Source: Mycolicibacterium vinylchloridicum
GTDB lineage: Bacteria; Actinomycetota; Actinomycetes; Mycobacteriales; Mycobacteriaceae
Assembly (NCBI RefSeq): GCF_013404075.1
Contig: NZ_JACBJQ010000005.1
Location: 147,067-211,066, forward strand
DNA length: 64,000 nucleotides
Reading direction: 5' to 3'
The position numbers and the translations under genes are program-made. Below the pieces are notes generated by a model. The model saw nothing but the letters and a program-made list of their open reading frames with translations. It made no database searches and was not told the origin of the DNA. Of the stretch, positions 37,552-46,036 are shown in pieces; position 1 is the first letter of the stretch, and each line of letters opens with the position of its first letter.

Positions 37552-38868
37552 CTAGGCCGGGTCGAAGCTGTACAGCTGACCGGCGCTGGTGGCCACCACC
37601 ACCCGGCGATCCAGGCCCACGGACACGCCCACCGGGAAGCCGTCGGCCGCCGGCATCGGATAGCTGTTCAGAGTGCGGCCGTTGGCGATGTCGAACACCA
37701 GCAACGACAGCCCCGACGGTGGATCGGCCACCACCGCGTATCCCACCGTCCCGGCCTGACTCGACGAACTCAGCGGGGTGATGTCGTTGCGGCGCCAGCT
37801 CGTGTCGGCGTGGTTGCCCGCGTCCTTGATTGCGACGAGATGAGTGCCCGGGCCGCCGCCGACGACGATCCGTCCGTCCGGTGACACCGATGGTGGGGTC
37901 TGCGGCAGGAAGTCCAGTGGCACAGACCATTTCACCTTGCCATCGGAGGTGTTCAGCGCCCAGAGTTTCTGGTCGCGGCCGGTGACGTACACGACCGCGC
38001 CGTCGCTCGAGGACACCGGGGCGGCCAGCACTCCGTCGGCGATGGCGTCGCTGGTCCACTCCCGTGTCAGCAGCGGGGTCTGGCCGGGGTGGTATTGCAG
38101 GCCGACGAGCGTCGACGCCCTGGCGCCCGGCTGCCACAGACTCACGATGATCATCTGGGTCTTCGCGGCATACGCAGGCGGAGCCGCCACCGGGCACTGG
38201 GCCAGTGCGCGGGCGCAGTCGGCCAGACCGCGGGTGGAATCGGTGGGGTCGAGCCCCTCGACGAGATCGAGCGGTGTCCCGGTCACGTCGCCGCGATGCG
38301 AGTCGAAAACCAGGACCTGACCCAGATGGGTGACCACCAACAGCTGGCCGCCGCCGAGAAACCTTGCCGTGGTTGGCATTCCGATGACATTCTGGCGCCA
38401 GCGAATCCACTGGGTGGGCGGGTAGGCCTGCATCATGCCGGGCTGGCCGATGAACAGATTGTCGAACTGGTCAAACAGCGGGCTGGCGAATCCGCCGCCG
38501 AGCACCATGCGGGTGCACCAGCGTTGGCGGCCGTTGTTGTCGTTCTCCCACACCATCAGCGAACAGCCGCCGGGTGTCTGGCCGTTCACCGCCAGGTAGC
38601 TGCCCTCGCCCAGTGCGGCGCCGGCGCCCAGCTCGCCCTTGACCGACCGGCTCCACGTGAGCCGCAGCGCCGACGCGCCGGCGGTGGAGGTGTAGCTGCT
38701 GTTGGCGGCATCGCCGTATTGGGCGGCCCAGCCGTGCGCCGCGGTGGAGTGGACCCAAGAGTCGGTGTTGCCACACCCGGCCAACCCGGTCACGACCAAC
38801 GCGGCCGACGCCGACGCCAGCAATCGCCGCAGCACCCGTGCCACCTTTCCATCCCGCCATCCCGCCAC
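37552..38868 (-). CDS. Lipoprotein with PQQ-type beta-propeller (Rv3035-like)
   Basis: The protein has up to 438 residues. The signal peptide ends in a lipobox (VVTGLAGC near residue 32), so it is anchored outside the membrane. The mature part is a beta-propeller of the PQQ/quinoprotein type. Repeated blades have motifs such as VYVTGRDQKLWALNTSDGKV and IVVGGGPGTHLVAI, and the end is VVVATSAGQLYSFDPA. No PQQ-binding residues can be confirmed, and the role is unknown. It corresponds to M. tuberculosis Rv3035, next to the MGLP genes. GTG 38868 is the longest start. GTG 38844 leaves a more typical signal peptide. Several cysteines may form disulfides. Confidence 0.85.
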   Translation of the reverse strand: MAGWRDGKVARVLRRLLASASAALVVTGLAGCGNTDSWVHSTAAHGWAAQYGDAANSSYTSTAGASALRLTWSRSVKGELGAGAALGEGSYLAVNGQTPGGCSLMVWENDNNGRQRWCTRMVLGGGFASPLFDQFDNLFIGQPGMMQAYPPTQWIRWRQNVIGMPTTARFLGGGQLLVVTHLGQVLVFDSHRGDVTGTPLDLVEGLDPTDSTRGLADCARALAQCPVAAPPAYAAKTQMIIVSLWQPGARASTLVGLQYHPGQTPLLTREWTSDAIADGVLAAPVSSSDGAVVYVTGRDQKLWALNTSDGKVKWSVPLDFLPQTPPSVSPDGRIVVGGGPGTHLVAIKDAGNHADTSWRRNDITPLSSSSQAGTVGYAVVADPPSGLSLLVFDIANGRTLNSYPMPAADGFPVGVSVGLDRRVVVATSAGQLYSFDPA

Positions 38869-38923
38869 CCGACAGTACAGGCGAGGGTAACTCGAACCAT
38901 TCGTGGCGTTAGGCTCTCAGCCC

Positions 38924-39670
38924 ATGACGTCGATGTGGGGCTCGCCGGTCCACAAGAGGTGGAAGGGCTCGCGCTTGCGCGATCCGCGTCAGGCCAGGTT
39001 CCTGACCAAGGAATCGCTGCGCTGGGTTATCGCCAATCGGGCGTACACACCCTGGTACCTGGTGCGCTACTGGCGGCTGCTGAAGTTCAAACTGGCCAAC
39101 CCGCATGTCATCACCCGCGGCATGGTGTTCCTGGGCAAGAACGTCGAGATCCACGCCACCCCGGAACTGGCGCAGCTGGAGATCGGCCGGTGGGTGCACA
39201 TCGGCGACAAGAACACCATCCGGGCCCACGAGGGCTCGCTGCGGTTCGGCGACAAGGTGGTGCTCGGGCGCGACAACGTCATCAATTGCTATCTCGACAT
39301 CGAGCTCGGTGATTCCGCGCTGATGGCCGACTGGTGCTACGTCTGCGACTTCGACCACAAGATGGACAACATCGAGATGCCGATCAAGGACCAGGGCATC
39401 ATCAAGAGCCCGGTCCGCATCGGCCCGGACACCTGGATCGCGGCCAAGGTGACCGTGCTGCGGGGCACCACGATCGGGCGCGGATGCGTGCTCGGTGCTC
39501 ACGCGGTTGTCAAGGGCGATATCCCAGACTTCTCGATCGCCGTCGGCTCGCCGGCGAAGGTGGTCAAGAACCGCAAACTGGCCTGGGACACCTCGGCCGC
39601 ACAGCGGGCCGAGCTTGCGGCCGCGTTGGCAGATATCGAGCGCAAGAAGGCCTCGCGTCTAGAGGCTTAG
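38924..39670 (+). CDS. Left-handed beta-helix (hexapeptide) acyltransferase, MGLP cluster
   Basis: The 248-residue protein has a helical N-terminal part. A left-handed parallel beta-helix follows with hexapeptide repeats from VHIGDKNTIRAHEGSL to VRIGPDTWIAAKVTVLRGTT and IGRGCVLGAHAVVKGD. The ending SIAVGSPAKVVKNR is typical of acetyltransferases. By position and type it matches M. tuberculosis Rv3034c, an acetyltransferase implicated in acylation of methylglucose lipopolysaccharide. The start ATG 38924 fits the family. A further upstream ATG at 38903 is less likely. It runs divergently from the Rv3035-like lipoprotein gene. Confidence 0.88.
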   Translation: MTSMWGSPVHKRWKGSRLRDPRQARFLTKESLRWVIANRAYTPWYLVRYWRLLKFKLANPHVITRGMVFLGKNVEIHATPELAQLEIGRWVHIGDKNTIRAHEGSLRFGDKVVLGRDNVINCYLDIELGDSALMADWCYVCDFDHKMDNIEMPIKDQGIIKSPVRIGPDTWIAAKVTVLRGTTIGRGCVLGAHAVVKGDIPDFSIAVGSPAKVVKNRKLAWDTSAAQRAELAAALADIERKKASRLEA

Positions 39671-39763
39671 GTCACCACAGGGTGAGCCTTTGGGCACTAT
39701 GGTCCGGCGTTTGTCTGGAGTTATGCCAGAGGCATCCAATCACGTCTCCTCGGGGAGGGCCCT

Positions 39764-40246
39764 GTGACGATCTCCAGAAGCATCAAGGCAGTATTGGCCA
39801 CCGCGGTGAGCATGCTCATCGTGCTGGCGGCCGCACCGTTTTCGGCGGCGGCCGACTATCCCATTGTCGGCCGGTTGGGTAGCCCGCTGACGATGACCGA
39901 CAGTGTCGGCCAGATAGCCCTGACCTGGACGGTCAGCGGCCTCCAGCCATCCAATGACGTCATGCCCGGCTATCCCGTCGCGGGCCGGCTCTGGGAGGCC
40001 ACGGCCACGGTCAACGCCCTGAACGGCCCCGTCACGCCGGCTGTTTCGCAGTTCAACGCGGTCGCCCCGAACGAGGCGGCCTACCGGGTGCTGTGGATGG
40101 TCGCGGCACCGTCGAACATCAGTGGCGCCACCATTCCGCAAGGCGCGACGGCGACGGGCAAGATCCACTTCGACGTCACCGGTCCGCCGCCGACGACGGT
40201 CACCATGAACAACGGCATGCAGGACCTGCTGATCTGGACGCCCTGA
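39764..40246 (+). CDS. MPT63-like secreted immunoglobulin-fold protein
   Basis: The 160-residue protein has a signal peptide (residues about 1-29, ending SAAA). The mature domain closely follows the M. tuberculosis secreted antigen MPT63 (Rv1926c). Characteristic stretches are YPIVGRLGSPLTMTDSVGQ, MPGYPVAGRLWEATATVNA, SGATIPQGATATGKIHFDVT and MNNGMQDLLIW. MPT63 is a soluble beta-sandwich protein of unknown function found in culture filtrate. The GTG start 39764 has a GGGGAGGG ribosome-site region. It lies between the acyltransferase and glycosyltransferase genes of the MGLP cluster but has no obvious enzymatic part. It converges on the glycosyltransferase gene. Confidence 0.9.
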   Translation: MTISRSIKAVLATAVSMLIVLAAAPFSAAADYPIVGRLGSPLTMTDSVGQIALTWTVSGLQPSNDVMPGYPVAGRLWEATATVNALNGPVTPAVSQFNAVAPNEAAYRVLWMVAAPSNISGATIPQGATATGKIHFDVTGPPPTTVTMNNGMQDLLIWTP

Positions 40247-40251
40247 CCTGA

Positions 40252-41487
40252 CTATGAGCGCCCGGGCAGGGCGTGCTCGATGATCGGCCGGCGCGGCAGC
40301 GGATCGCGTTCGTGGCGTTTGGCGGCCAGATAGACCTGCGCGGTCTCGGCGGCCACGGTATGCCAGTCGAAATCGGATGTCAGACGCTCGCGGGCGGCGT
40401 TCGCCCGCTGTTGTGCGGCAACGGGATCGTCGAGGACGCGCCGCACCGCGTCGGCCAGCGCGCCGACGTCGCGCGGCGGGAACGACACCCCGGTCTCGCC
40501 GTCGATCACCGCTTCGCCGAGGCCGCCGACATTCGAGGTGACCAGCGGCGCGCCTGCGGCGGCCGCTTCGAGTGCGGCGATGCCGAACGGTTCGTAGTGG
40601 CTGGGCAGCACCGCGGCGTTGGTCTGATGCAGCAGGCGCAGTAGCTGATCGTGGTCGACGCGGCCGACGAACCGAACCGCCTTGAGCACCTTGTGCTTTC
40701 GGGCTACCTCGACGAGCCAGTCCTGCTGGGTGCCGTCACCGGCGATCGTCAGTGTGGTTCCGGGGTGGGTGCGACGGATGCGGGCGAGCGCTGCGATCGC
40801 CTCGTGCACACCCTTCTCGTATTCCAGCCGTCCGACGTACAGCAGCTCCGGCGGACCGGTGTGAGCCCGCCGCGGCGCGAACGGCCAACGGCTGGAGTCG
40901 ATTCCGTTACGGATCACGACGATCTCGGCCAGGTCGGGGCCGAACAGGTCGGTGATCTCGTCCGACATGGACGCCGAGCAGGAGATCAGCGAATCGGATT
41001 CCCGGACGAACCATGACTCCACCGCGTGCACCTGGCGGCTGATCTGCCCGGAAACCCAGCCGGAATGCCGGCCCGCCTCGGTGGCGTGCACCGTGGAAAC
41101 CATTGGCACATCGAAGAATTCGGCCAATGCGATCGCGGGATGGGCGACCAGCCAATCGTGGGCGTGCACGACATCGGGCTGCCAGCCCTTGGCGTGCAGG
41201 GTCAGCCCCGCGCGGGTCATGGCGTGGCCCATTGCCAGTGTCCAGGCCATCAGGTCGCGGCCGAAGTCGAACTCGTGCGGGTCCTGTGCGGCGGCGATCA
41301 CCCGCACGCCCTCGTGGACCTCGTCGGTGGTCGGATGGGTGCTGGGATCGGTCCCGGACGGCCGCCGCGAGAGCACCACCACGTCGTGGCCGTCGGCGGC
41401 GAGCGCGGTCGCCAGCTGATAGACGTGCCTGCCCAGCCCGCCGATGATCACCGGCGGGTATTCCCACGACACCATAAGGATTTTCAC
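40252..41487 (-). CDS. GT4-family alpha-(1,4)-glucosyltransferase of the MGLP/glucan pathway (Rv3032-like)
   Basis: The 411-residue GT-B glycosyltransferase begins KILMVSWEYPPVIIGGLGRHV, the acceptor-binding glycine-rich loop of GT4/GT5 glucan synthases. It contains DVVHAHDWLVAHPAIALA and the catalytic E-x7-E region in LPSHYEPFGIAALEAAAAG. The donor-binding core starts LLYVGRLEYEKGVHE. M. tuberculosis Rv3032 elongates alpha-1,4-glucan chains for methylglucose lipopolysaccharide and contributes to glycogen/capsular glucan. The substrate is probably ADP- or UDP-glucose. The GTG start at 41485-41487 puts the loop at the N-terminus. The branching-enzyme and methyltransferase genes lie upstream on the same strand. 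Confidence 0.93.
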   Translation of the reverse strand: MKILMVSWEYPPVIIGGLGRHVYQLATALAADGHDVVVLSRRPSGTDPSTHPTTDEVHEGVRVIAAAQDPHEFDFGRDLMAWTLAMGHAMTRAGLTLHAKGWQPDVVHAHDWLVAHPAIALAEFFDVPMVSTVHATEAGRHSGWVSGQISRQVHAVESWFVRESDSLISCSASMSDEITDLFGPDLAEIVVIRNGIDSSRWPFAPRRAHTGPPELLYVGRLEYEKGVHEAIAALARIRRTHPGTTLTIAGDGTQQDWLVEVARKHKVLKAVRFVGRVDHDQLLRLLHQTNAAVLPSHYEPFGIAALEAAAAGAPLVTSNVGGLGEAVIDGETGVSFPPRDVGALADAVRRVLDDPVAAQQRANAARERLTSDFDWHTVAAETAQVYLAAKRHERDPLPRRPIIEHALPGRS

Positions 41488-41512
41488 GCGGTGACCTTCT
41501 GTCGCGAACGTG

Positions 41513-41526
41513 CGCGAACTGCTCGG
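41513..41526. promoter_or_regulatory. 14-base motif shared with the methyltransferase promoter of the MGLP cluster
   Basis: CGCGAACTGCTCGG lies 26 bases upstream of the glucosyltransferase start. The identical 14 bases occur at 43940-43953, 32 bases upstream of the methyltransferase start, in the same orientation relative to both genes. A common regulator or processing signal is possible. No known motif is recognised. Confidence 0.4.
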
Positions 41527-41533
41527 AAATTCG

Positions 41534-41555
41534 GCGTGTCAGCGTGCCGACACGC
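41534..41555. terminator. Hairpin downstream of the GH57 branching enzyme
   Basis: GCGTGTC (41534-41540) and GACACGC (41549-41555) make a 7-base stem with an 8-base loop, 21 bases past the branching-enzyme stop and before the glucosyltransferase gene on the same strand. There is no U-run. Confidence 0.4.
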
Positions 41556-41575
41556 ACGCTCGCGGAGAGAGGCCA

Positions 41576-43135
41576 TCACGGCAGCCGCCTTGCGTCCAGT
41601 GCGCCGAACAAGCCGTCAGCGCGGTTCCAGCCGGCGGCCAGCCGTTCGGCGGCATCACGGCGTCCTGACGCCAGTGCGTCGGAGATCTCCCGTGCGGCGT
41701 GGGCGTGCAGATGCGCACGATAGCGCGCGTAATCGGCCGCGGAATCCTTGCTGACCATGAACGGCCAGTCGCTGGACACGGTCAGCAGCGTCTCGCGCAG
41801 GATCTGATCGGCGACGAAATCCCGGCTGGGCGCGCTGTGCGCCAGCGCTTTATCGACGCATCCCAGCGCGGTGTCGACGACCTCGGTGTTGAGCTGGACC
41901 AGATCGGCCACCTGGTCACCGGACCACACCTGCCAGTCCTTGCCGGATCCCCAAGAGCTGGGTGGCAATTCGACGGGTGCGCCGACGAACCCGGCGCTCA
42001 GTGCGTCGCGCAGCGTGCCGACTCGGACACCGGCTTCCGGCAGCGCACGCAGCAACCGCTCCAGCCAAATCGGTCCCTCGTACCACCAGTGCCCGAACAA
42101 CTCGGTGTCGAAGGCGGCCACCACGTGCGCGGGACGGCCGATGCGCTCCGACTCCGAGACCAGTCGCTGACGCACCAGGCCGACGAAATCCGCGACGTGG
42201 GTGTCGATGGCTTTGTCGGCGCGCTGAGGGTCGTACGGCGCCTTGGCGTCTGAGTCGACGTTGCGGCCGGTGACCCGTGCCGGCTTGAGTCCGGTCAGGT
42301 GGTCGTAGGTGTGGAAATCGCGGTAGGCGGCATGCCCTGGGTAGCCCGATTTGGGCGACCACACCCGGTAGCTGACCTGCAGGTCGCGGCCGAAGGCCAC
42401 CACGTCCGTCGACCCGACCGGCCGGCCCAGCGCGGTGTCACCGTGCAGCGACGGCCCGTCGACCATGAAGTGGCCGACGCCTGCTGCGGCATAATCGTGT
42501 TCCATGCCTGGGGCATAAGCACATTCGGGCGCCCAGATGCCCTTCGGTGTGTGGGCGAACCGCTGGCCGGCGTCGGCTAGCCCCTCGCGCAGCGCGAACT
42601 CGCGCAGCCGAGGGTTGAGCAGCGGCTGGAATGGGTGGGCGAGCGGGCCGCCCAACAGCTCCACGGTGCCGGCGTCGATCAGCTGGCGCAGCAGCGGGCT
42701 GGCGCCGTGGCGCCAGAGGGTGCCGAACTCCTCGAGTGCCCGGCCGGCCTCGTCGTACTCGCGAATGCCGAACTCGCGCAATGCTTCCGGAGTGGTCGCG
42801 GTACCAGGCTCGGCGCCGGTCGGGGTGCGCAGGGTGGCGGCCTCCAGCGCACGCAGCTGCCAGTTGGCCAGCCAGCGCTGCATGCCGTCCAGGCAGTAAG
42901 GGTCGTCGAGTTGGGCGGTGACCACCGGCGTCATGCCCAGGGTGAGCACTCCTCGGCGGCCCTCTGCGGCGAGCGTGCGCAGCACCCGCATCAGCGGCAG
43001 ATAGGCCGCCGACCAGGATTGGTAGAGCCATTCCTCGCCCACCGGCCAGCGGCCGTGATGGGCCAGCCACGGCAGATGGGTGTGCAGGACCAGGGTGAAC
43101 TGCCCGGGCACCTGCTCAGGTGCGTCAAGACTCAT
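41576..43135 (-). CDS. GH57-family 1,4-alpha-glucan branching enzyme (Rv3031-like)
   Basis: The 519-residue enzyme starts with the GH57 motif FTLVLHTHLPWLAHHG. It contains GIWAPECAYAPGMEHDYAAA, in which the glutamate is the catalytic nucleophile, and FDTELFGHWWYEGPIWLE with the acid/base aspartate. GH57 branching enzymes cut alpha-1,4-glucan and rejoin it as alpha-1,6 branches. In M. tuberculosis Rv3031 belongs to the MGLP gene set. The C-terminal third (from about ELPPSSWGSGKDW) is the helical domain of this family. I chose ATG 43133-43135, which overlaps the methyltransferase stop by 4 bases. The further open frame upstream is not conserved. Confidence 0.93.
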   Translation of the reverse strand: MSLDAPEQVPGQFTLVLHTHLPWLAHHGRWPVGEEWLYQSWSAAYLPLMRVLRTLAAEGRRGVLTLGMTPVVTAQLDDPYCLDGMQRWLANWQLRALEAATLRTPTGAEPGTATTPEALREFGIREYDEAGRALEEFGTLWRHGASPLLRQLIDAGTVELLGGPLAHPFQPLLNPRLREFALREGLADAGQRFAHTPKGIWAPECAYAPGMEHDYAAAGVGHFMVDGPSLHGDTALGRPVGSTDVVAFGRDLQVSYRVWSPKSGYPGHAAYRDFHTYDHLTGLKPARVTGRNVDSDAKAPYDPQRADKAIDTHVADFVGLVRQRLVSESERIGRPAHVVAAFDTELFGHWWYEGPIWLERLLRALPEAGVRVGTLRDALSAGFVGAPVELPPSSWGSGKDWQVWSGDQVADLVQLNTEVVDTALGCVDKALAHSAPSRDFVADQILRETLLTVSSDWPFMVSKDSAADYARYRAHLHAHAAREISDALASGRRDAAERLAAGWNRADGLFGALDARRLP

Positions 43136-43908
43136 ACACGCACCGCGATCGCCACCAGATCCAGGCTGTCGTCGATGTTGCGCCCGGCTTGTTCGAGTAG
43201 GTCGAAGTCCTCGCAGCGCACGGCTGCGACATCGGCCAGCAGGTCGTCGGACCACGGGGCGTCGGCCAGCGCCCGCGCGATCTGAGCGTCGATGATCGAG
43301 CCGCCGTGACGCTCGTCCATCGCGACCAGGCCGGGTCCGTGAAATACCCCGCTCATCGAGCGCATGTCGAAGCCGCCGTCGGTGAGCAGTTCGGCCAGTT
43401 CGGCGGCATTGAGCTCACGGGTGTGGAACGGGTTGATCGGGGTGTCGCGACCGGGGGAGAACGTGATGCGGTTGGGGGTCGACATCAACAGCAAACCGCC
43501 AGGTCGCAAGACTCGCGCGCATTCGGCGACGAACTGTGGCTGATCCCACAGGTGCTCGATGACCTGGAAGTTCACCACAACGTCAACCGAAGCGTCGGGC
43601 AGCGGAAGAGCGGCCAAATTGCCTGCGAGCATGGTCACCCGGGGGTAGCGCGCCGCAACGTGCGCCACCGTCGCCTCGTCATAGTCCACGGCCACCACCC
43701 GGTTGGCCACCGAGGCGATGAGGTCGGCTCCGTAGCCCTCACCGCAACCAGCCTCGAGCACGTCACGACCTGCGCAAAGGTCCAACAGGCGGCGATAGAC
43801 CACCTCATGACGGCGAAACCAGTAGTTCTCTTCCGCCAGCCCGGGGATGGTCCGCTCGCCGGTCAGCGGTAAACCGCTGTCACCTGCATCAGTCACGAAT
43901 GCGCTCAT
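43132..43908 (-). CDS. SAM-dependent methyltransferase of the MGLP cluster (Rv3030-like)
   Basis: The 258-residue class I methyltransferase has SAM motif I DVLEAGCGEGYGADLIA and the ribose-binding acid of VVAVDYDEATVAHVAARY. The post-motif segment is ASVDVVVNFQVIEHLWDQP, followed by RVLRPGGLLLMSTPNR. Rv3030 in M. tuberculosis is one of the methyltransferases assigned to methylglucose lipopolysaccharide synthesis. The acceptor here is inferred to be the glucan. The start is ATG 43906-43908. The 34 codons upstream of it in the same frame lack family features and include the shared 14-base motif. Its stop overlaps the branching-enzyme start. Confidence 0.9.
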   Translation of the reverse strand: MSAFVTDAGDSGLPLTGERTIPGLAEENYWFRRHEVVYRRLLDLCAGRDVLEAGCGEGYGADLIASVANRVVAVDYDEATVAHVAARYPRVTMLAGNLAALPLPDASVDVVVNFQVIEHLWDQPQFVAECARVLRPGGLLLMSTPNRITFSPGRDTPINPFHTRELNAAELAELLTDGGFDMRSMSGVFHGPGLVAMDERHGGSIIDAQIARALADAPWSDDLLADVAAVRCEDFDLLEQAGRNIDDSLDLVAIAVRV

Positions 43909-43939
43909 TGCAAGGCAGGCTAACCCGAAGTTGGCGGTT

Positions 43940-43953
43940 CGCGAACTGCTCGG
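43940..43953. promoter_or_regulatory. Second copy of the shared 14-base MGLP motif
   Basis: CGCGAACTGCTCGG, identical to 41513-41526, lies in the divergent gap between the methyltransferase gene and etfB. It directly abuts TACCGATGGG (43954-43963), which is mirrored by CCCATCGGTA at 44020-44029. Confidence 0.4.
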
Positions 43954-44015
43954 TACCGATGGGCTGCTAATACACAAACTTCGACCAGCTATGGTGTTCG
44001 TGCGAACCACTCTAA

Positions 44016-44031
44016 GTTACCCATCGGTAAC
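44016..44031. promoter_or_regulatory. Palindromic operator candidate upstream of fixA (etfB)
   Basis: GTTACC (44016-44021) and GGTAAC (44026-44031) form a perfect inverted repeat with a CATC spacer, 82 bases before the fixA ATG. The central part also pairs with TACCGATGGG at 43954-43963 (10-base perfect arms, 66 bases apart). Two sites for one dimeric, TetR-like regulator of the divergent promoters would explain it. Confidence 0.5.
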
Positions 44032-44112
44032 ATGATGTGAGTTGCGGAATGACCAAAAGTCTTGCGACCTTCCCTGGCCGCAGGACGCCTGCCAGGAGGA
44101 CGTAGAAGACTC

Positions 44113-44904
44113 ATGACGAACATCGTGGTCCTGATCAAACAGGTCCCAGACACGTGGTCCGAGCGAAAGCTGTCCGAGGGAGACTTCACGCTCGATCGCG
44201 ACGCCGCCGATGCCGTGCTGGACGAGATCAACGAGCGTGCCGTCGAAGAAGCCCTGCTGATCAAGGAGAAAGAGGGCGGCGAGGGCACCGTGACCGTGCT
44301 GACCGCCGGCCCGGAGCGCGCCACCGAGGCGATCCGCAAGGCGCTGTCGATGGGCGCCGACAAGGCCGTACACCTGCTCGACGCCGGCATGCACGGCTCC
44401 GACATGGTGCAGACCGGCTGGGCTCTGGCCCGCGCGCTGGGCGCCATCGAAGGCACCGAGCTGGTCATCGCCGGCAACGAGGCCACTGACGGCACCGGCG
44501 GTGCGGTTCCGGCGATCATCGCCGAGTACCTCGGCCTGCCTCAGCTGACGCATCTGCGCAAGGTGACCGTCGAGGGCGGCAAGATCACCGGCGAGCGGGA
44601 GACCGACGAAGGCGTGTTCACCGTCGAGGCAACACTGCCCGCGGTCATCAGCGTCACCGAGAAGATCAACGAGCCGCGCTTCCCGTCCTTCAAGGGCATC
44701 ATGGCCGCGAAGAAGAAGGAAGTGACCACCCTGACGCTGGCCGAGATCGGTGTCGAGGGCGACGAGGTCGGCCTGGCCAACGCCGGCACGACGGTGACGG
44801 CGTCCACGCCGAAGCCGCCGAAGACCGCTGGCGAGAAGATCACCGACGAGGGCGAAGGCGGCAAGAAGATCGCCGAGTACCTGGTCGCGCAAAAGATCAT
44901 CTAG
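44113..44904 (+). CDS. fixA: Electron transfer flavoprotein beta subunit
   Basis: The 263-residue EtfB-type subunit begins NIVVLIKQVPDTWSERKL. It contains VLTAGPERATEAIRKALSMG and the AMP/FAD-site segment VIAGNEATDGTGGAVPAIIA, then the ETF-beta signature around ITGERETDEGVFTVEATLPA. ETF takes electrons from acyl-CoA and other dehydrogenases and passes them to the quinone pool through ETF-dehydrogenase. It matches M. tuberculosis fixA (Rv3029c). The start ATG 44113 gives the usual length, and the earlier open frame is not conserved. fixB follows after 43 bases and forms the heterodimer partner. Confidence 0.95.
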   Translation: MTNIVVLIKQVPDTWSERKLSEGDFTLDRDAADAVLDEINERAVEEALLIKEKEGGEGTVTVLTAGPERATEAIRKALSMGADKAVHLLDAGMHGSDMVQTGWALARALGAIEGTELVIAGNEATDGTGGAVPAIIAEYLGLPQLTHLRKVTVEGGKITGERETDEGVFTVEATLPAVISVTEKINEPRFPSFKGIMAAKKKEVTTLTLAEIGVEGDEVGLANAGTTVTASTPKPPKTAGEKITDEGEGGKKIAEYLVAQKII

Positions 44905-44947
44905 AACCCGTTCCCGGATCATCCGAAAGACAAGAGGCTGAACAGCT

Positions 44948-45904
44948 ATGGCTGAAGTACTTGTGCTCGTCGAGCACGCCGAAGGTGCGGTGAAGAAAGT
45001 CACCGCCGAACTCATCACCGCCGCCCGCACTCTGGGCGAGCCCGCCGCCGTCGTGATCGGTGCCCCCGGCACCGCCGCGCCGCTGGTCGACGCCCTCAAG
45101 GAAGCCGGTGCGGCGAAGATCTACGTCGCCGAGTCGGCCGACGCCGAGAGTTACCTGATCACCCCGTTCGTCGACGTCCTGGCGTCGTTGGTGGAGTCGG
45201 CCACTCCGGCCGCCGTGCTGCTGGCCGCCAACGCCGACGGCAAGGAGATCGCCGGCCGGCTGGCCGCACGCACCGGTGCGGGCGTGCTGTCCGACGTCGT
45301 CGACGTCAAAGAGGGCGGCACGGGCATCCACTCGATCTTCGGTGGCGCGTTCACCGTCGAGGCCAAGGCCAATGGTGACACCCCGGTGATCACCGTGCGT
45401 CCCGGCGCCATCGAGGCTTCGCCTGCCGCCGGTGCCGGTGAGCAGGTCAGCGTCGAGGTGCCCGCACAGGCCGAGAACGCCACCAAGATCACCAAGCGGG
45501 AGCCCGCCGTTGCCGGCGACCGTCCCGAGCTCACTGAGGCCAGTGTCGTGGTCTCCGGTGGCCGTGGTGTCGGCAGTGCCGACAAGTTCTCGGTCGTCGA
45601 GGACCTGGCGGACTCGCTGGGTGGCGCCGTCGGCGCATCGCGTGCCGCCGTCGACTCGGGCTACTACCCGGGCCAGTTCCAGGTGGGCCAGACCGGAAAG
45701 ACGGTTTCGCCGCAGCTGTACATCGCGCTGGGCATCTCCGGTGCGATCCAGCACCGTGCCGGTATGCAGACCTCGAAGACGATCATCGCGGTGAACAAGG
45801 ACGAGGAAGCCCCGATCTTCGAGATCGCCGATTACGGCATCGTGGGCGATCTGTTCAACGTCACCCCGCAGCTGACCGAGGCGGTCAAGGCCCGCAAGGG
45901 TTAA
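44948..45904 (+). CDS. fixB: Electron transfer flavoprotein alpha subunit
   Basis: The 318-residue EtfA subunit has an N-terminal domain ([20 protein letters not shown]). The C-terminal FAD domain shows [20 protein letters not shown] and [22 protein letters not shown]. The ETF-alpha signature is [18 protein letters not shown], then [20 protein letters not shown]. It binds the FAD that shuttles electrons and pairs with FixA. It corresponds to M. tuberculosis fixB (Rv3028c). A strong hairpin terminator follows 11 bases after the stop, which ends the fixAB operon. Confidence 0.96.
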   Translation: MAEVLVLVEHAEGAVKKVTAELITAARTLGEPAAVVIGAPGTAAPLVDALKEAGAAKIYVAESADAESYLITPFVDVLASLVESATPAAVLLAANADGKEIAGRLAARTGAGVLSDVVDVKEGGTGIHSIFGGAFTVEAKANGDTPVITVRPGAIEASPAAGAGEQVSVEVPAQAENATKITKREPAVAGDRPELTEASVVVSGGRGVGSADKFSVVEDLADSLGGAVGASRAAVDSGYYPGQFQVGQTGKTVSPQLYIALGISGAIQHRAGMQTSKTIIAVNKDEEAPIFEIADYGIVGDLFNVTPQLTEAVKARKG

Positions 45905-45915
45905 GTACCTCAGAA

Positions 45916-45960
45916 AAGCCCCCGGCACCGGTTTCCGGTGTTCGGGGGCTTCTCGCTTTT
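45916..45960 (+). terminator. Intrinsic terminator of the fixAB operon
   Basis: AAGCCCCCG (45916-45924) and CGGGGGCTT (45943-45951) are perfect 9-base arms. The loop contains a further ACCGG/CCGGT stem, and a T-rich tail reaches TTTT at 45957-45960. It lies directly after the fixB stop. Confidence 0.88.
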
Positions 45961-46036
45961 ATTGGTCATCGAGCGTGCACGAACACGTCACGCTGGCGTT
46001 GACATCCCGCCGAACACCTCCGCAACCGTTTCAGCT

